Shown here piece by piece: positions 34,800 through 44,157 of a DNA stretch of 64,000 nucleotides. Position numbers and translations under genes: made by a program. The notes under the pieces are model-generated. The model was not told the DNA's origin. It saw nothing but the letters and a program-made list of their open reading frames with translations, and did not search any database. Each line of letters begins with the position of its first letter. Position 1 is the first letter of the stretch. This DNA is from JBGAPI01 sp044221335. GTDB taxonomy: Bacteria > Pseudomonadota > Gammaproteobacteria > Xanthomonadales > Ahniellaceae. Location of the stretch: the NCBI GenBank assembly GCA_044221335.1, contig JBGAPI010000025.1, positions 9,598 through 73,597 of the forward strand, in the 5' to 3' direction.

Positions 34800-36308
34800 T
34801 CAGTCACCCAGTTCCGGGTGGATCTTGTTGGTGCCGCCGTGACCGTCGTTGAGGCCGTCGTGCGGGGCCGGCACGAACGGGAAGTCGGTCAGGTAGTCCT
34901 TGTCGTTGCCACCGACGCCGTCACCCGCGCCGCTGCCCGGATTGCCGGCGACGATCAGGCCGATCAGCGCGTCGCTGACGTCGACCTGCTCCTTGTTCGG
35001 CGCCGAGCCGCCGTCGAGCCGGCGACCGTTAGGGAACTGCGAGTCGATCGAGGCATCGAGGGTGATCACGTCGCCGGTGAAGCCGTCCGCGATCGGGATC
35101 GGGCGACCGAGGTTGATCGCCTTGATGATGTCCGTACGCGGACCCTCGAGGCCGGCGCTCTTGGCATCGATGTTCAGCGCGCCGTAGATGCCCAGCACCT
35201 CGGCGTCGCGCACCAGCACCGGGTAGAGGATGTCGTTGCCGAAGTTCGACACGTCGTTGAGCGGCGAGGTGCGCAGATACCTGTTCTGCCGCATCGTGCC
35301 GATCAGTCCGGCATTGAACAGCGGCAGCGCCTCGCGGCCCACCTGGCGCCACGGGCCGTCGTACTTGTAGCCGCTCACCATGTTGTTCGGATCGACCTTG
35401 CGGTTCTCGCGCACCGAGATGTTGAACCACACGCGGAGCAGCGCATCGGTGGAATCGGCGACCAGGGTGCCGTTGTGCGGGATGCCATTCGGGAACAGGT
35501 CGGAGGTCGGAATCTCCAGCGCGACCGTGAACAGGTTGAAGCCGGTGAACACGTCCTCGCAGTCGGAGTCGCGCGCGCCCTGGATGCCGAACAGGCCCTT
35601 CCGGCACAGGTTCACGAGGTCGAAGATGCCCTTCTCGTCCAGGTAGTAGGGATCGTCGCGCTGACCGCTGAACGCGCGACCGCCGTTGGCGAGGGTCGGG
35701 ATGAAGTTGGCACGGATGAAGTCGTCGTTGAACAGGTTCACCTTGCGGCTGGACTGGTCACCCGACTCGTAGCCCTTGAACTGGCCGAGGTTGTAGACGA
35801 GGCGGTCGGTCTGCGGCCCGTGGTTGTTCGGCGCCACCGGCAGGTTGTCGCCGATCACCGTCTCCTTGCCTCGCGCGTCGATGCGGGTGACCTTGTAGGT
35901 CTCCTTGCCGCCGGTCAGCTGCCACAGCAGCTCGTTGCCGCCGAGCGGCGCGTCGTTCGGGCCGGGGGCGCCGTCGGTCGGCGGAGTGACCTTGAACTCG
36001 ACGCGATACGTCATCGCGTCCTTCAGGCTCGCGCCCTTGCCGATGTGGAACTCGTAGCGGTAGCCCTCGCACGCGCGCAGGCCCTGGTTGCCCTGGCCCG
36101 GCTCGTGCAGCGGATTGAAATTGCCGATCAGGTACAGCTTGTCGTGCGTGCCGGGCTTGACCCAGGCGTAGACGTCCGTGTTGTCGGCGCAGGGCTCGTT
36201 CAAGACGGCCAGCGCTTCGCGATGGCTCGAAGCCATCGCAACCGGTGCGCTGAACGCACATGCCGCAGCCAACGCCGACAGCGTGGCGAACTTCGCAAGA
36301 GAGTGCAT
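34800..36308 (-). CDS. exported DUF4331 family protein
   Basis: 502 aa. Signal peptide LSALAAACAFSAPVAMA followed by the family hallmark SSHREAL at the mature N-terminus. Further conserved stretches: NTDVYAWVKPG, NFNPLHEPGQGNQ, GFNLFTVALEIPTSDLFP, LRVWFNISVRENRK, RTSPLNDVSNFGNDILYPVLVRD and the C-terminal GNDKDYLTDFPFVPAPHDG. DUF4331 proteins are abundant periplasmic or secreted proteins of unknown function. AAAAGGAAA is placed well before the ATG at 36308. A nested inverted repeat lies immediately upstream of that ribosome-binding site. Confidence 0.88.
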   Translation of the reverse strand: MHSLAKFATLSALAAACAFSAPVAMASSHREALAVLNEPCADNTDVYAWVKPGTHDKLYLIGNFNPLHEPGQGNQGLRACEGYRYEFHIGKGASLKDAMTYRVEFKVTPPTDGAPGPNDAPLGGNELLWQLTGGKETYKVTRIDARGKETVIGDNLPVAPNNHGPQTDRLVYNLGQFKGYESGDQSSRKVNLFNDDFIRANFIPTLANGGRAFSGQRDDPYYLDEKGIFDLVNLCRKGLFGIQGARDSDCEDVFTGFNLFTVALEIPTSDLFPNGIPHNGTLVADSTDALLRVWFNISVRENRKVDPNNMVSGYKYDGPWRQVGREALPLFNAGLIGTMRQNRYLRTSPLNDVSNFGNDILYPVLVRDAEVLGIYGALNIDAKSAGLEGPRTDIIKAINLGRPIPIADGFTGDVITLDASIDSQFPNGRRLDGGSAPNKEQVDVSDALIGLIVAGNPGSGAGDGVGGNDKDYLTDFPFVPAPHDGLNDGHGGTNKIHPELGD

Positions 36309-36320
36309 GAGATTTCCTTT

Positions 36321-36379
36321 TCCGGGTGAATGAGCGGCGATTCGCTCGCCGATTCCTACGCCGCGATGTTTCACCCGGA
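36321..36379 (-). promoter_or_regulatory. structured 5' leader of the DUF4331 mRNA
   Basis: A 10-bp perfect inverted repeat (TCCGGGTGAA 36321-36330 with 36370-36379) encloses a smaller GGCGA/TCGCC hairpin. Its 3' arm on the transcript abuts the ribosome-binding site (36310-36319), so folding could control translation. Not a riboswitch class I recognise. Confidence 0.5.
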
Positions 36380-36383
36380 TTCA

Positions 36384-36412
36384 GGTTTTTCTTCGTTGCA
36401 CGAAGAAAAACC
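36384..36412. other. 13-bp AT-rich hairpin GGTTTTTCTTCGT
   Basis: Perfect 13-bp stem (36384-36396 with 36400-36412) with a 3-nt loop TGC. It lies upstream of the DUF4331 leader and about 280 nt before the GMC oxidoreductase gene. It stands out in AT content; an operator or a terminator from elsewhere are both possible. The remaining bases up to 36691 show no gene. Confidence 0.6.
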
Positions 36413-36691
36413 TCTCGCTTCACGACGCCTTGATGCGGCGTCGACGAATCCTTCACGGAGCCTTGATGGTTTGTGCACGAAGTCGCTGAATTCGAGCAAC
36501 ACCATCGAGTCGCCCCACAAGAACAAGTCACGCTCGCTCTTGTCTCCTGACGACTCTTCGCGTCCCCTCCCGGCGGCCCCATCGTCCAATTGCGGAGTTC
36601 GCGCGCAGCGCGAAATCCGGCCGCCCCGAGAGCATTTGCTCTAGACCCGACACCTAGCGTGCGGGAGTTGACCTCAACCCATAGGGCGGGG

Positions 36692-38272
36692 ATGTACGAC
36701 TTCATCATCGTGGGCGCCGGTTCCGCCGGCTGCGTGCTGGCGAACCGGCTGTCGGCCGACCCGTCCAACAAGGTGCTGCTGATCGAGGCCGGTGGGCGCG
36801 ACTGGCATCCGTTCATCCACATGCCGGCCGGCATCGCGAAGCTGGTCGGGAAGAAGGGCGTCAACTGGGACTACAGCACCGAGCCGGAAGCCAGGCTCGG
36901 CGGCCGGCGGCTGTGGTGGCCGCGTGGCAAGGTGCTGGGCGGCTCGAGTTCGATCAACGCGATGTGCTACATCCGCGGCGACGCGCGCGACTACGACGAG
37001 TGGGAGGCGCTCGGCGCCAAAGGCTGGGGCTGGCGCGACGTGCTGCCCTACTTCAAGCGCAGCGAGGACAACCAGCGTGGAGCGAGCGACTTCCACGGCG
37101 TCGGCGGCCCGCTCGGTGTCTCCGACCTGCGCTACAAGAACGAGCTGACTCCGGTGTTCCTCGCGGCTGCGCAGGCCGCCGGCCATGTCGCCAACGCCGA
37201 TTTCAACGGAGCCGAGCAGCGCGGTGTCGGCCTGTATCAGGTCACCCAGCGCGACGGCGCCCGCTGCTCCAGCGCCGAGGGCTACCTGCGCCCGGCCGAA
37301 CAGCGCGCCAATCTCGTCACGCTGACCCGCGCGCAGGTGCTGCGCGTGCTGATCGACGGCGGACGCGCGGTCGGCGTCGAGTACAGCCAGGGCGGCGCCG
37401 TGCACAAGGTCGAGGCGGCACGCGAGGTGCTGCTCGCCGGCGGCGCGATCAACTCGCCGCAGTTGCTGATGCTGTCCGGCATCGGCCCGGCCGACGAACT
37501 GCGCCGCCACGGCATCGCGGTGCGCCACGCCGCGGACGAGGTCGGCGGCAACCTGCAGGACCACCTCGACGCCTGCACCATCTCGCGCTGCCGCGAGCCG
37601 ATCACCTATGACCGCACGAACGACGTCAAGGTCGCGCTCGACTACTACCTGTTCAAGCGCGGCCTCGGCACCTCGAACGTCGCCGAGTCCGGCGGCTTCG
37701 CACGCTCGACGATCGCGCCGGACGAGCGCTGCGACATCCAGTTCCACTTCGTTCCGGCGATGCTCGACGACCATGGCCGCCACAAGATGGACGGATTCGG
37801 CTACACGCTGCACGCCTGCGCGCTGCGGCCGCTGTCGCGCGGCCGGCTCGGCCTCGCGAGCGCGGACCCGACCGCGAAGGCGCGGATCGAGGCCAACTAC
37901 CTGTCCGACCCCGAAGGCGCCGACCTCGCGACGCTGCGCGCGGCGGTCCGGATGTCGCGCGAGATCTTCGCCGCCGCGCCGTTCGCGAAGTACAACGCCG
38001 GCGAGCTCTTCCCCGGCACCGACGTCACCGACGACGCCGGGATCGACGCCTTCATCCAGCGCAAGTCGGAGACCATCTACCATCCGGTCGGCACCTGCCG
38101 GATGGGTTCCGACGCGCATGCCGTGGTCGACCCCCAGCTGCGGGTGAACGGCGTGGCGGGCCTGCGCGTGATCGACGCCTCGGTGATGCCGCGTCTCATT
38201 GGCGGCAACACCAACGCGCCGACCATCATGATCGCCGAGCGCGCGAGCGACCTGATCCTCGGCGTGTCGTAG
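36692..38272 (+). CDS. GMC-family FAD oxidoreductase (choline dehydrogenase-like)
   Basis: 526-aa flavoenzyme. FAD dinucleotide fold at the N-terminus DFIIVGAGSAGCVLANRL with EAGG at the end of the second strand; GMC signature 1 RGKVLGGSSSINAM, signature 2 GAINSPQLLMLSGIGP, and the C-terminal active-site region ETIYHPVGTCRMG (catalytic His) with GNTNAPTIMIAERASDLI. The usual substrate is an alcohol; the exact one cannot be told from sequence. Start at 36692 with GGGCGGGG upstream. Its TAG stop is the first part of a palindromic repeat shared with the convergent gene. Confidence 0.9.
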   Translation: MYDFIIVGAGSAGCVLANRLSADPSNKVLLIEAGGRDWHPFIHMPAGIAKLVGKKGVNWDYSTEPEARLGGRRLWWPRGKVLGGSSSINAMCYIRGDARDYDEWEALGAKGWGWRDVLPYFKRSEDNQRGASDFHGVGGPLGVSDLRYKNELTPVFLAAAQAAGHVANADFNGAEQRGVGLYQVTQRDGARCSSAEGYLRPAEQRANLVTLTRAQVLRVLIDGGRAVGVEYSQGGAVHKVEAAREVLLAGGAINSPQLLMLSGIGPADELRRHGIAVRHAADEVGGNLQDHLDACTISRCREPITYDRTNDVKVALDYYLFKRGLGTSNVAESGGFARSTIAPDERCDIQFHFVPAMLDDHGRHKMDGFGYTLHACALRPLSRGRLGLASADPTAKARIEANYLSDPEGADLATLRAAVRMSREIFAAAPFAKYNAGELFPGTDVTDDAGIDAFIQRKSETIYHPVGTCRMGSDAHAVVDPQLRVNGVAGLRVIDASVMPRLIGGNTNAPTIMIAERASDLILGVS

Positions 38273-38331
38273 GGCGGGCCATGCCCGCCATCGCGATGCG
38301 TTGCGGCGTTGGCGCGCAGGGTGCGCCCTAC
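38269..38331. repeat. palindromic repeat giving stop codons to two convergent genes
   Basis: GTAGGGCGGGCC at the left end and GTGCGCCCTAC at the right end. The left TAG ends the GMC oxidoreductase (38270-38272) and the right TAG, on the minus strand, ends the membrane protein gene (38328-38330). Confidence 0.8.
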
Positions 38332-39023
38332 GCCGACGAGGCGACTCCCTTGCCGACCGCAGCGACCGTCGCTCGTCCGCGCCGCCGCTGCCGCGCCATC
38401 CACGCCAGCCAATAGACCAGAGTCCCGGCGACCCACAGCACCGGCAGCGCCAGCAGCAACGGCGCGCGCACGCTCGCGGGGAAGAAGCGCATCTGCCCGA
38501 GGAACAGCGAGGTCGTCGCGATCCACATCGCGAAAGTCATCCGCCACAGATGGCGCGACAGCCGCACCGTGCGGTCGGTCGCCGGGCGACGCAGTTCACG
38601 AAGGTCACCGACGATCGCGGTCAGCGCCACCGTCGCGAACAGGATGAGCGGCGCCGGCGGCACGCCGTCGGGGCGATGGCTCGGATGCTGCAGCAGGTCG
38701 AGCGCCATCAGGACGTCGAGGCCACCGGCGATCACCGCGAACGGCAGCAGCACCGCCGTCGCCAGCGGCGACACCGGGAAGCGGCGCTGGACCGCGAGCC
38801 AGCCGCTCGCGACCAGATAGAAGGTCAGCGTCGCCGCCGCGACGTTCACCAGGTTGAAGCTCAGCCAGCGCGCGCTGACGAACGCGCTCGCCGTCATCGT
38901 CGCCATCGCCGCGACGAACACGAGGCCGATCCGCCGGTGCAAGGCTCCGCCCTTGTGCGCGGCCAGCGCCAGAGCGCCGGCCAGGATCGACAGCAGTCCC
39001 GCGACGATGTGCAGCTCGCGCAT
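38328..39023 (-). CDS. multi-pass membrane protein, DUF2306-like
   Basis: 231 aa with about seven membrane segments: MRELHIVAGLLSILAGALAL, IGLVFVAAMATMTASAFV, NLVNVAAATLTFYLVASGWL, PLATAVLLPFAVIAGGLDVL, APLILFATVALTAIVGDL, MTFAMWIATTSLFLGQ and APLLLALPVLWVAGTLVYWL. Histidines in the first and central parts (ELHIVAG, HKGGALHRRIG) resemble DUF2306 proteins. GGGAGGAC precedes the ATG at 39023. Function unknown; it converges on the GMC oxidoreductase gene. Confidence 0.7.
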   Translation of the reverse strand: MRELHIVAGLLSILAGALALAAHKGGALHRRIGLVFVAAMATMTASAFVSARWLSFNLVNVAAATLTFYLVASGWLAVQRRFPVSPLATAVLLPFAVIAGGLDVLMALDLLQHPSHRPDGVPPAPLILFATVALTAIVGDLRELRRPATDRTVRLSRHLWRMTFAMWIATTSLFLGQMRFFPASVRAPLLLALPVLWVAGTLVYWLAWMARQRRRGRATVAAVGKGVASSA

Positions 39024-39415
39024 GACGTCCTCCCGAAGGTGATGGCTCCACTCTAGGCAGGACACCACCGGCGGCCAGCGCGGTGCGACGGATGACGGTC
39101 CGGAAGGGACGAAGCACGGAGGGGCCGCGCCGGAATTCCCGGCTCGATGCGATGCCGCGGCGGCCGACTGCAACATCGGTGCAACATCACCGACCTAGGA
39201 TGGGGGCGTCGAAAAGGTCGCCCACCGGCCCGCCCGACTCTCCTTCCACTTGGTGTTTCGGCCACTGTTTCGCCCTCGGGCGCGGCACGGGATGTGCTGC
39301 GCCCGGATTCTTTTCCCCGGCCCGAATTCCGACCGCCGGAGATCGCCGGGCGCGCCGGAGCCCCCCTTCGAAAACGATCGTGTCGGCGATCGCCGGCGAC
39401 CGCACCCCCGGCAAC
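39024..39415. other. intergenic region upstream of pstS
   Basis: No gene supported. Near 39171-39190 there is an 11-nt tandem repeat (TGCAACATCGG, then TGCAACATCAC), the spacing of PhoB half sites but a different sequence. The rest is unremarkable GC-rich DNA up to the Pho box. Confidence 0.4.
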
Positions 39416-39436
39416 GCGTCATCGGGTTGTCACATT
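39416..39436 (+). promoter_or_regulatory. Pho box upstream of pstS
   Basis: GCGTCATCGGGTTGTCACAT: two GTCA half sites (39418 and 39429) exactly 11 bp apart, as in the PhoB consensus CTGTCATnnnnCTGTCAT. It lies 56-76 nt before the pstS start. Confidence 0.7.
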
Positions 39437-39491
39437 GGGACCCGAAGATGCCGCCGCTCGAACGACCCCTGTCCGTCTTCCGGAGAACCCC

Positions 39492-40511
39492 ATGCTGTCC
39501 CCGCTGAAGTCCCTCGTCCTCGTCGCCGCGCTTGCTGTCGCGACGACCCAGTCCGCCGCGGCCGCCGACGTCACCGGCGCCGGCGCCAGTTTCGTGTTCC
39601 CGGTCATGTCCAAGTGGTCGGCCGACTACGCCAAGGCCGGCAAGGACAAGATCAACTACCAGTCGATCGGATCGGCCGGCGGCATCGCGCAGATCAAGGG
39701 CGCGACCGTCGACTTCGGCTCCTCCGATGCGCCGCTGTCCCCGGACGACCTGAAGTCCGCGAACCTCGGCCAGTTCCCGTCCGTCATCGGCGGCGTGGTC
39801 CCGGCCGTCAACCTGCCGGGCGTCGAGGTCGGCAAGATCAATTTCACCGGCCCGCTGCTGGCCGACATCTTCCTGGGCAAGATCACCAAGTGGAACGACA
39901 AGGCGATCGCCGAGGTCAATCCGGGTGTGACCCTGCCGGAGATGAACATCACCGTCGTGCACCGCTCGGACGGCTCCGGCACCACCTTCAACTACGTCAA
40001 CTTCCTGTCGAAGGTCAGCGACGAGTGGAAGAGCAAGGTCGGCGAAGGCACCTCGGTGAAGTGGCCGGTCGGCATCGGCGGCAAGGGCAACGAAGGCGTC
40101 GGCGCCTACGTCAAGCAGATCAAGGGCTCGATCGGCTACCTCGAGCTGTCCTACGCGACCACCAACCACCTGGTCTACGGCGCGGTGAAGAACGCCGCCG
40201 GCAAGTTCGTCGTGCCGAGCGCCGCCTCGTTCCAGGCCGCGGCCAAGAGCGCCGAGTGGGGCAAGGCCTCCGACTTCTTCCTGGTGATTACCAACGCGCC
40301 GGGCGACGAGTCCTACCCGATCGCCGCGACCAACTTCATCCTGATGTCGAAGGCCCCGAAGGATGCGGCGAAGAGCAAGGCCGCGCTGGAGTTCTTCAAG
40401 TGGGCCTACGCCTCGGGCGACCAGGCCGCCAGCGACCTCGGCTATGTGCCGCTGCCGGACGAGCTGGTGAAGCAGATCGAGACCTACTGGGCCGCGAACC
40501 TCAAGTTCTGA
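39492..40511 (+). CDS. pstS: phosphate ABC transporter, periplasmic binding protein PstS
   Basis: 339-aa periplasmic phosphate-binding protein. Signal peptide LVLVAALAVATTQSAAAA, mature start DVTGAGASFVFPVMSKW. Phosphate-binding loops: GAGASF, SIGSAGGIAQIKG, DFGSSDAPL and the RSDGSGTTFNY motif. GGAG lies upstream of the ATG at 39492. First gene of the pst operon under a Pho box; the 208-nt gap to pstC holds a hairpin that may lower downstream expression relative to pstS. Confidence 0.96.
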   Translation: MLSPLKSLVLVAALAVATTQSAAAADVTGAGASFVFPVMSKWSADYAKAGKDKINYQSIGSAGGIAQIKGATVDFGSSDAPLSPDDLKSANLGQFPSVIGGVVPAVNLPGVEVGKINFTGPLLADIFLGKITKWNDKAIAEVNPGVTLPEMNITVVHRSDGSGTTFNYVNFLSKVSDEWKSKVGEGTSVKWPVGIGGKGNEGVGAYVKQIKGSIGYLELSYATTNHLVYGAVKNAAGKFVVPSAASFQAAAKSAEWGKASDFFLVITNAPGDESYPIAATNFILMSKAPKDAAKSKAALEFFKWAYASGDQAASDLGYVPLPDELVKQIETYWAANLKF

Positions 40512-40656
40512 GCGACACGAACGCAGGCTGGGGAGAGCCCGAAGGGCGAAACCCCGCACCGGAGCAGCCGCGGCCCTTCCCACGAAGCGCCGCGGCGTTG
40601 CTCTTCAGCACTGTACGAAACACCCCGATTCGTTCCCTCGTAGCCGCTACGCCGAT

Positions 40657-40687
40657 GCTGGGTTTCGCGCTTTGCGCTCTACCCAGC
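40657..40687. repeat. GCTGGGTTTCGC hairpin between pstS and pstC
   Basis: 7-bp outer stem GCTGGGT/ACCCAGC with an inner GCGC-TTT-GCGC. Motifs of the type GGGTTTCGC...GCTCTACCC are common intergenic repeats in this group; it may stabilise the pstS message. Confidence 0.6.
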
Positions 40688-40719
40688 CACGCCGTTCAAC
40701 ATCGCGACGTCAGACCGAA

Positions 40720-41652
40720 ATGTCCGTAACCGACCAACGCAACGACACCCTGTTCCGCTGGCTCGTGACCAGCGCGGGCCTGTTCGTGCTGATTGCGCTG
40801 CTCGGTGCCGCGGCGTCGATGGCGCTCGGCGGACGCGAGGCCTTCCACACCTTCGGCTGGAAGTTCCTGGTCTCCGACGAGTGGGATCCGGTGGCCGGCC
40901 AGTTCGGCGCGCTGGTGCCGATCGTCGGCACCCTGGTCACCGCGCTGATCGCGATGCTGATCGCCGTTCCGGTGAGCTTCGGCATCGCGCTGTTCCTCAC
41001 GGAAGTCGCGCCGCCCTGGCTGCGCACGCCGATCGGCTCCGCGATCGAGCTGCTGGCCGGCATCCCGTCGATCATCTACGGCATGTGGGGCCTGTTCGTG
41101 CTGGTGCCCGCGCTCGGCAACCACGTCTACCCCTGGATCAACGACCACCTCGGCCAGCTGCCGCTGGTCGGCGCGCTCTTCTCCGGTCCTCCGCTCGGCA
41201 TCGGCATGCTGACCGCCGGACTGGTACTGGCGATCATGGTGATCCCGTTCATCTCCTCGGTGATGCGCGAGGTGTTCCTGACCGTGCCGTCGCGGCTCAA
41301 GGAATCGGCCTACGCGCTCGGCTCCACCACCTTCGAGGTGGCCTGGGACGTGGTGCTGCCCTACACCCGCGGCGCGGTGATCGGCGGCATCTTCCTGGGG
41401 CTCGGCCGGGCGCTCGGCGAGACCATGGCGGTGACCTTCGTGCTCGGCAACGCACACCTTCTGACCGCGTCGCTGCTGATGCCGGGCAACTCGATCGCCG
41501 CCACCATCGCCAACGAATTCGCCGAAGCCGACACCTCGCTGTACCGCTCGTCGCTGATCGCGCTCGGCTTCCTGCTGTTCGTCGTCACCTTCGTGGTCCT
41601 GGCGATCGCGCGCCTGCTGCTGGCGCAACTGAAGCGCCGGGAGGGCAACTGA
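40720..41652 (+). CDS. pstC: phosphate ABC transporter permease PstC
   Basis: 310-aa inner-membrane permease with about six membrane segments. Family motifs: FGIALFLTEVAP, ELLAGIPSIIYGMWGLFVLVP, MREVFLTVPSRLKESAYALGST (the EAA-type loop that meets PstB) and GRALGETMAVTFVLGN. Start at 40720 (MSVTDQRNDTLFRW). Its TGA shares a base with the pstA ATG (TGATG), so the two are coupled. Confidence 0.96.
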   Translation: MSVTDQRNDTLFRWLVTSAGLFVLIALLGAAASMALGGREAFHTFGWKFLVSDEWDPVAGQFGALVPIVGTLVTALIAMLIAVPVSFGIALFLTEVAPPWLRTPIGSAIELLAGIPSIIYGMWGLFVLVPALGNHVYPWINDHLGQLPLVGALFSGPPLGIGMLTAGLVLAIMVIPFISSVMREVFLTVPSRLKESAYALGSTTFEVAWDVVLPYTRGAVIGGIFLGLGRALGETMAVTFVLGNAHLLTASLLMPGNSIAATIANEFAEADTSLYRSSLIALGFLLFVVTFVVLAIARLLLAQLKRREGN

Positions 41653-42527
41653 TGTCCGCCGTCGTGCTCGACTACGCCGAGCGCCGCTACCGCCGGCGCC
41701 GCCTGATCAACGGCATCGCTCTGCTGCTGTCCGGCGCGGCGACGCTGTTCGGCCTGTTCTGGCTGGTGTGGATCCTCGGCACCACCGTGATGAAGGGCCT
41801 CTCCGCGTTCAACTGGGCGCTGTTCACCCAGATGACACCGCCACCGAACGAGAACAGCGGCGGCATGGCCAACGCGCTCGCCGGCTCGGCGTTGATGTGC
41901 ACGCTGGCGATCCTGATCGGCGCCCCGATCGGCATCCTGGCCGGCACCTACCTCGCCGAGTACGCCAACCACCGCCGCATCGGCGACGCCCTGCGCTTCG
42001 TCAACGACATCCTGCTGTCGGCGCCCTCGATCGTGATGGGCCTGTTCGTCTACTCGCTGGTGGTGGCGCCGCTCGGCGGCTTTTCCGGCTTCGCCGGCGC
42101 GATCGCGCTCGCCTTCATCGTGCTGCCCGTCGTCGTGCGCACCACCGACGAGATGCTGCGCCTGGTACCCGCGCAGATGCGCGAGGCCGCGCTGTCGCTC
42201 GGCATTCCGGTGTGGAAGGTCAATGTCCAGATCCTGCTGCGCGCCGCCGCGCCCGGCATCCTCACCGGCGTGCTGCTGGCGCTGGCGCGGATCAGCGGCG
42301 AGACCGCGCCGCTGCTGTTCACCTCGCTGTCCAACCAGTACTGGAATGCCGACCTCACAAAGCCGATGGCCAACGTGCCGGTGATGGTGTTCCAGTTCGC
42401 GATGAGTCCGTTCGAGTACTGGAATACGCTGGCCTGGGCCGGCGCCTTCCTGGTCACGCTGTTCGTGCTGCTGGTGAGCGTCACTGCCCGCTATTTCGTC
42501 TCGCGCAAGAGTCACGCCAATGAATGA
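41652..42527 (+). CDS. pstA: phosphate ABC transporter permease PstA
   Basis: 291-aa partner permease of PstC with about six membrane segments. Motifs: AILIGAPIGILAGTYLAEYA, DILLSAPSIVMGLFVYSL, the coupling loop VPAQMREAALSLGIPVWKV, and LARISGETAPLLFTSL. It overlaps pstC by 1 nt and pstB by 8 nt. Confidence 0.96.
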   Translation: MSAVVLDYAERRYRRRRLINGIALLLSGAATLFGLFWLVWILGTTVMKGLSAFNWALFTQMTPPPNENSGGMANALAGSALMCTLAILIGAPIGILAGTYLAEYANHRRIGDALRFVNDILLSAPSIVMGLFVYSLVVAPLGGFSGFAGAIALAFIVLPVVVRTTDEMLRLVPAQMREAALSLGIPVWKVNVQILLRAAAPGILTGVLLALARISGETAPLLFTSLSNQYWNADLTKPMANVPVMVFQFAMSPFEYWNTLAWAGAFLVTLFVLLVSVTARYFVSRKSHANE

Positions 42528-43320
42528 CGTCGCCCACGCCGTCGCGCCCGCCGCGGTCGCGAATCCGCCGCCCAAGCTCGCCGCGCGCGGGCTGGAGTTC
42601 TACTATGGCGACTATCGCGCGCTGAAGCCGCTCGACCTCGCCATCGCGGAGAAGCGCGTGACCGCGCTGATCGGACCCTCGGGCTGCGGCAAGTCGACCC
42701 TGCTGCGCATCTTCAACCGCATCTACTCGATCTATCCCGGCCAGCGCGCGACCGGCGAGGTGATCCTGGACGGTGAAAACATCCTCGACCCCAAGTACCC
42801 GCTGAATCGCCTGCGCAGCAAGGTCGGCATGGTGTTCCAGAAGCCGGTGCCGTTCCCGATGTCGATCTACGACAACATCGCCTACGGCATCAAGCACTAC
42901 GAGAAGCTCGACCGTGCCGCGCTCGACGCGCGGGTCGAGGAGGCGCTGACCCAGGCCGCACTGTGGGACGAGGTCAAGGACAAGCTGACGAAGAGCGCAC
43001 TCGGCCTGTCGGGCGGCCAGCAGCAGCGCCTGTGCATCGCGCGTGCGGTGGCGCTGAAGCCCGCCGCGCTGCTGCTCGACGAACCGACCTCGGCGCTCGA
43101 TCCGATCGCCACGGCGCGGATCGAACAGCTGATCGAGGAGCTGAAGCCGCACTACACGATCGCGATCGTGACCCACAACATGCAGCAGGCCTCGCGCATC
43201 TCCGACTACACCGCGTTCATGTATCTCGGCAGCCTGATCGAGTTCGGCGAGACCGAGCAGATCTTCGAGCGGCCGCGCGAGAAGATGACCGAGGACTACA
43301 TCACCGGCCGCTACGGCTGA
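42520..43320 (+). CDS. pstB: phosphate ABC transporter ATP-binding protein PstB
   Basis: 266-aa ATPase that powers the PstCA channel. Walker A GPSGCGKST, Q-loop VFQKPVPFPMSI, signature LSGGQQQRLCIARA, Walker B LLLDEPTSALDP and switch His in IVTHNMQQA. The N-terminal 18 residues are a short extension rich in Ala. It is followed by phoU after 25 nt. Confidence 0.97.
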   Translation: MNDVAHAVAPAAVANPPPKLAARGLEFYYGDYRALKPLDLAIAEKRVTALIGPSGCGKSTLLRIFNRIYSIYPGQRATGEVILDGENILDPKYPLNRLRSKVGMVFQKPVPFPMSIYDNIAYGIKHYEKLDRAALDARVEEALTQAALWDEVKDKLTKSALGLSGGQQQRLCIARAVALKPAALLLDEPTSALDPIATARIEQLIEELKPHYTIAIVTHNMQQASRISDYTAFMYLGSLIEFGETEQIFERPREKMTEDYITGRYG

Positions 43321-43345
43321 CCAGCGACCGCGAGGATCGAACATC

Positions 43346-44047
43346 ATGGCATCCGAACACATCGTCAAGAGCTTCGACGAGGAGCTCGACCAGCTGACCA
43401 CGGCGATCGCCCGCATGGGCGCGATGAGCCAGTCGCAGCTGTCGGCGGCGATCGCCGCCCTGCTCGCCCACGACTCCGCCGCCTCCGCCCGCGTCGTGAA
43501 AGGCGACCTCGACGTCGACGCGCTCGAACGCGAGGTCGAGGCGAAGGCGCTGAAGGTGCTGGCGATGCGCCATCCGATCGCCCGCGACCTCCGGATGGTG
43601 CTCGCCGCGATCCGGATCAGCATCGAGTTCGAGCGGATCTGCGACTTCGCGAAGAACATCGCCAAGCGGGGAATCGCGCTGCGCGCGAATCCCCCGGTTG
43701 ATCTGCTGAACAGGATTGCCGGGTTGGCGGAGTTGGCGCAGGGGCTGCTGCGTGAGGTGCTGGCGTCGTTCTCGGGGCGCGACGTGGCGCTGGCGCTGAA
43801 GGTGTGGGCCAGCGACGAGAAGCTGGACGAGGCCTACAGCGCGGTTCACCTCGGCATCCTCGACCACATGCGCGCGCACCCGGAGTTCGTCGGCGACGGC
43901 AGCCACCTGCTGTTCGTCGCGAAGAACATCGAACGGATCGGCGACCACGCGACCAACATCGCGGAATCGGTGCACTTCATGGTCAGCGGCGAGGCCCTGA
44001 CCGCGGAGCGCCCGAAGGGCGACACCTCGAGCGGTACCGGGGCCTGA
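43346..44047 (+). CDS. phoU: phosphate signalling regulator PhoU
   Basis: 233-aa all-helical protein of two three-helix bundles that links PstB to the PhoR/PhoB system and keeps the regulon off when phosphate is plentiful. Each bundle has the metal-binding type motif: ISIEFERICDFAKNIAKR (about residues 92-109) and LLFVAKNIERIGDHATNIAE (about 190-209). Last gene of the pst cluster before the porin; phoB and phoR are not in the window. Confidence 0.95.
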   Translation: MASEHIVKSFDEELDQLTTAIARMGAMSQSQLSAAIAALLAHDSAASARVVKGDLDVDALEREVEAKALKVLAMRHPIARDLRMVLAAIRISIEFERICDFAKNIAKRGIALRANPPVDLLNRIAGLAELAQGLLREVLASFSGRDVALALKVWASDEKLDEAYSAVHLGILDHMRAHPEFVGDGSHLLFVAKNIERIGDHATNIAESVHFMVSGEALTAERPKGDTSSGTGA

Positions 44048-44157
44048 GAACGATTGCAACGGCCGGTTCCGCTGGCCGCCGCTGTCACATCCATGCAAGA
44101 TTCGGCGGCTACCTTGCCGCCCGCCCCACTACCCCACCCCACCTTGGTGACACAACA

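Noticed and set aside
39171..39192. A second Pho box (TGCAACATCGG tandem repeat, 11-nt period)
   Set aside because: Spacing fits but the half sites lack the GTCA core; left as an unexplained repeat.
44078..44095. Pho box before the porin gene
   Set aside because: Only one CTGTCAC half site; no partner at 11 bp.
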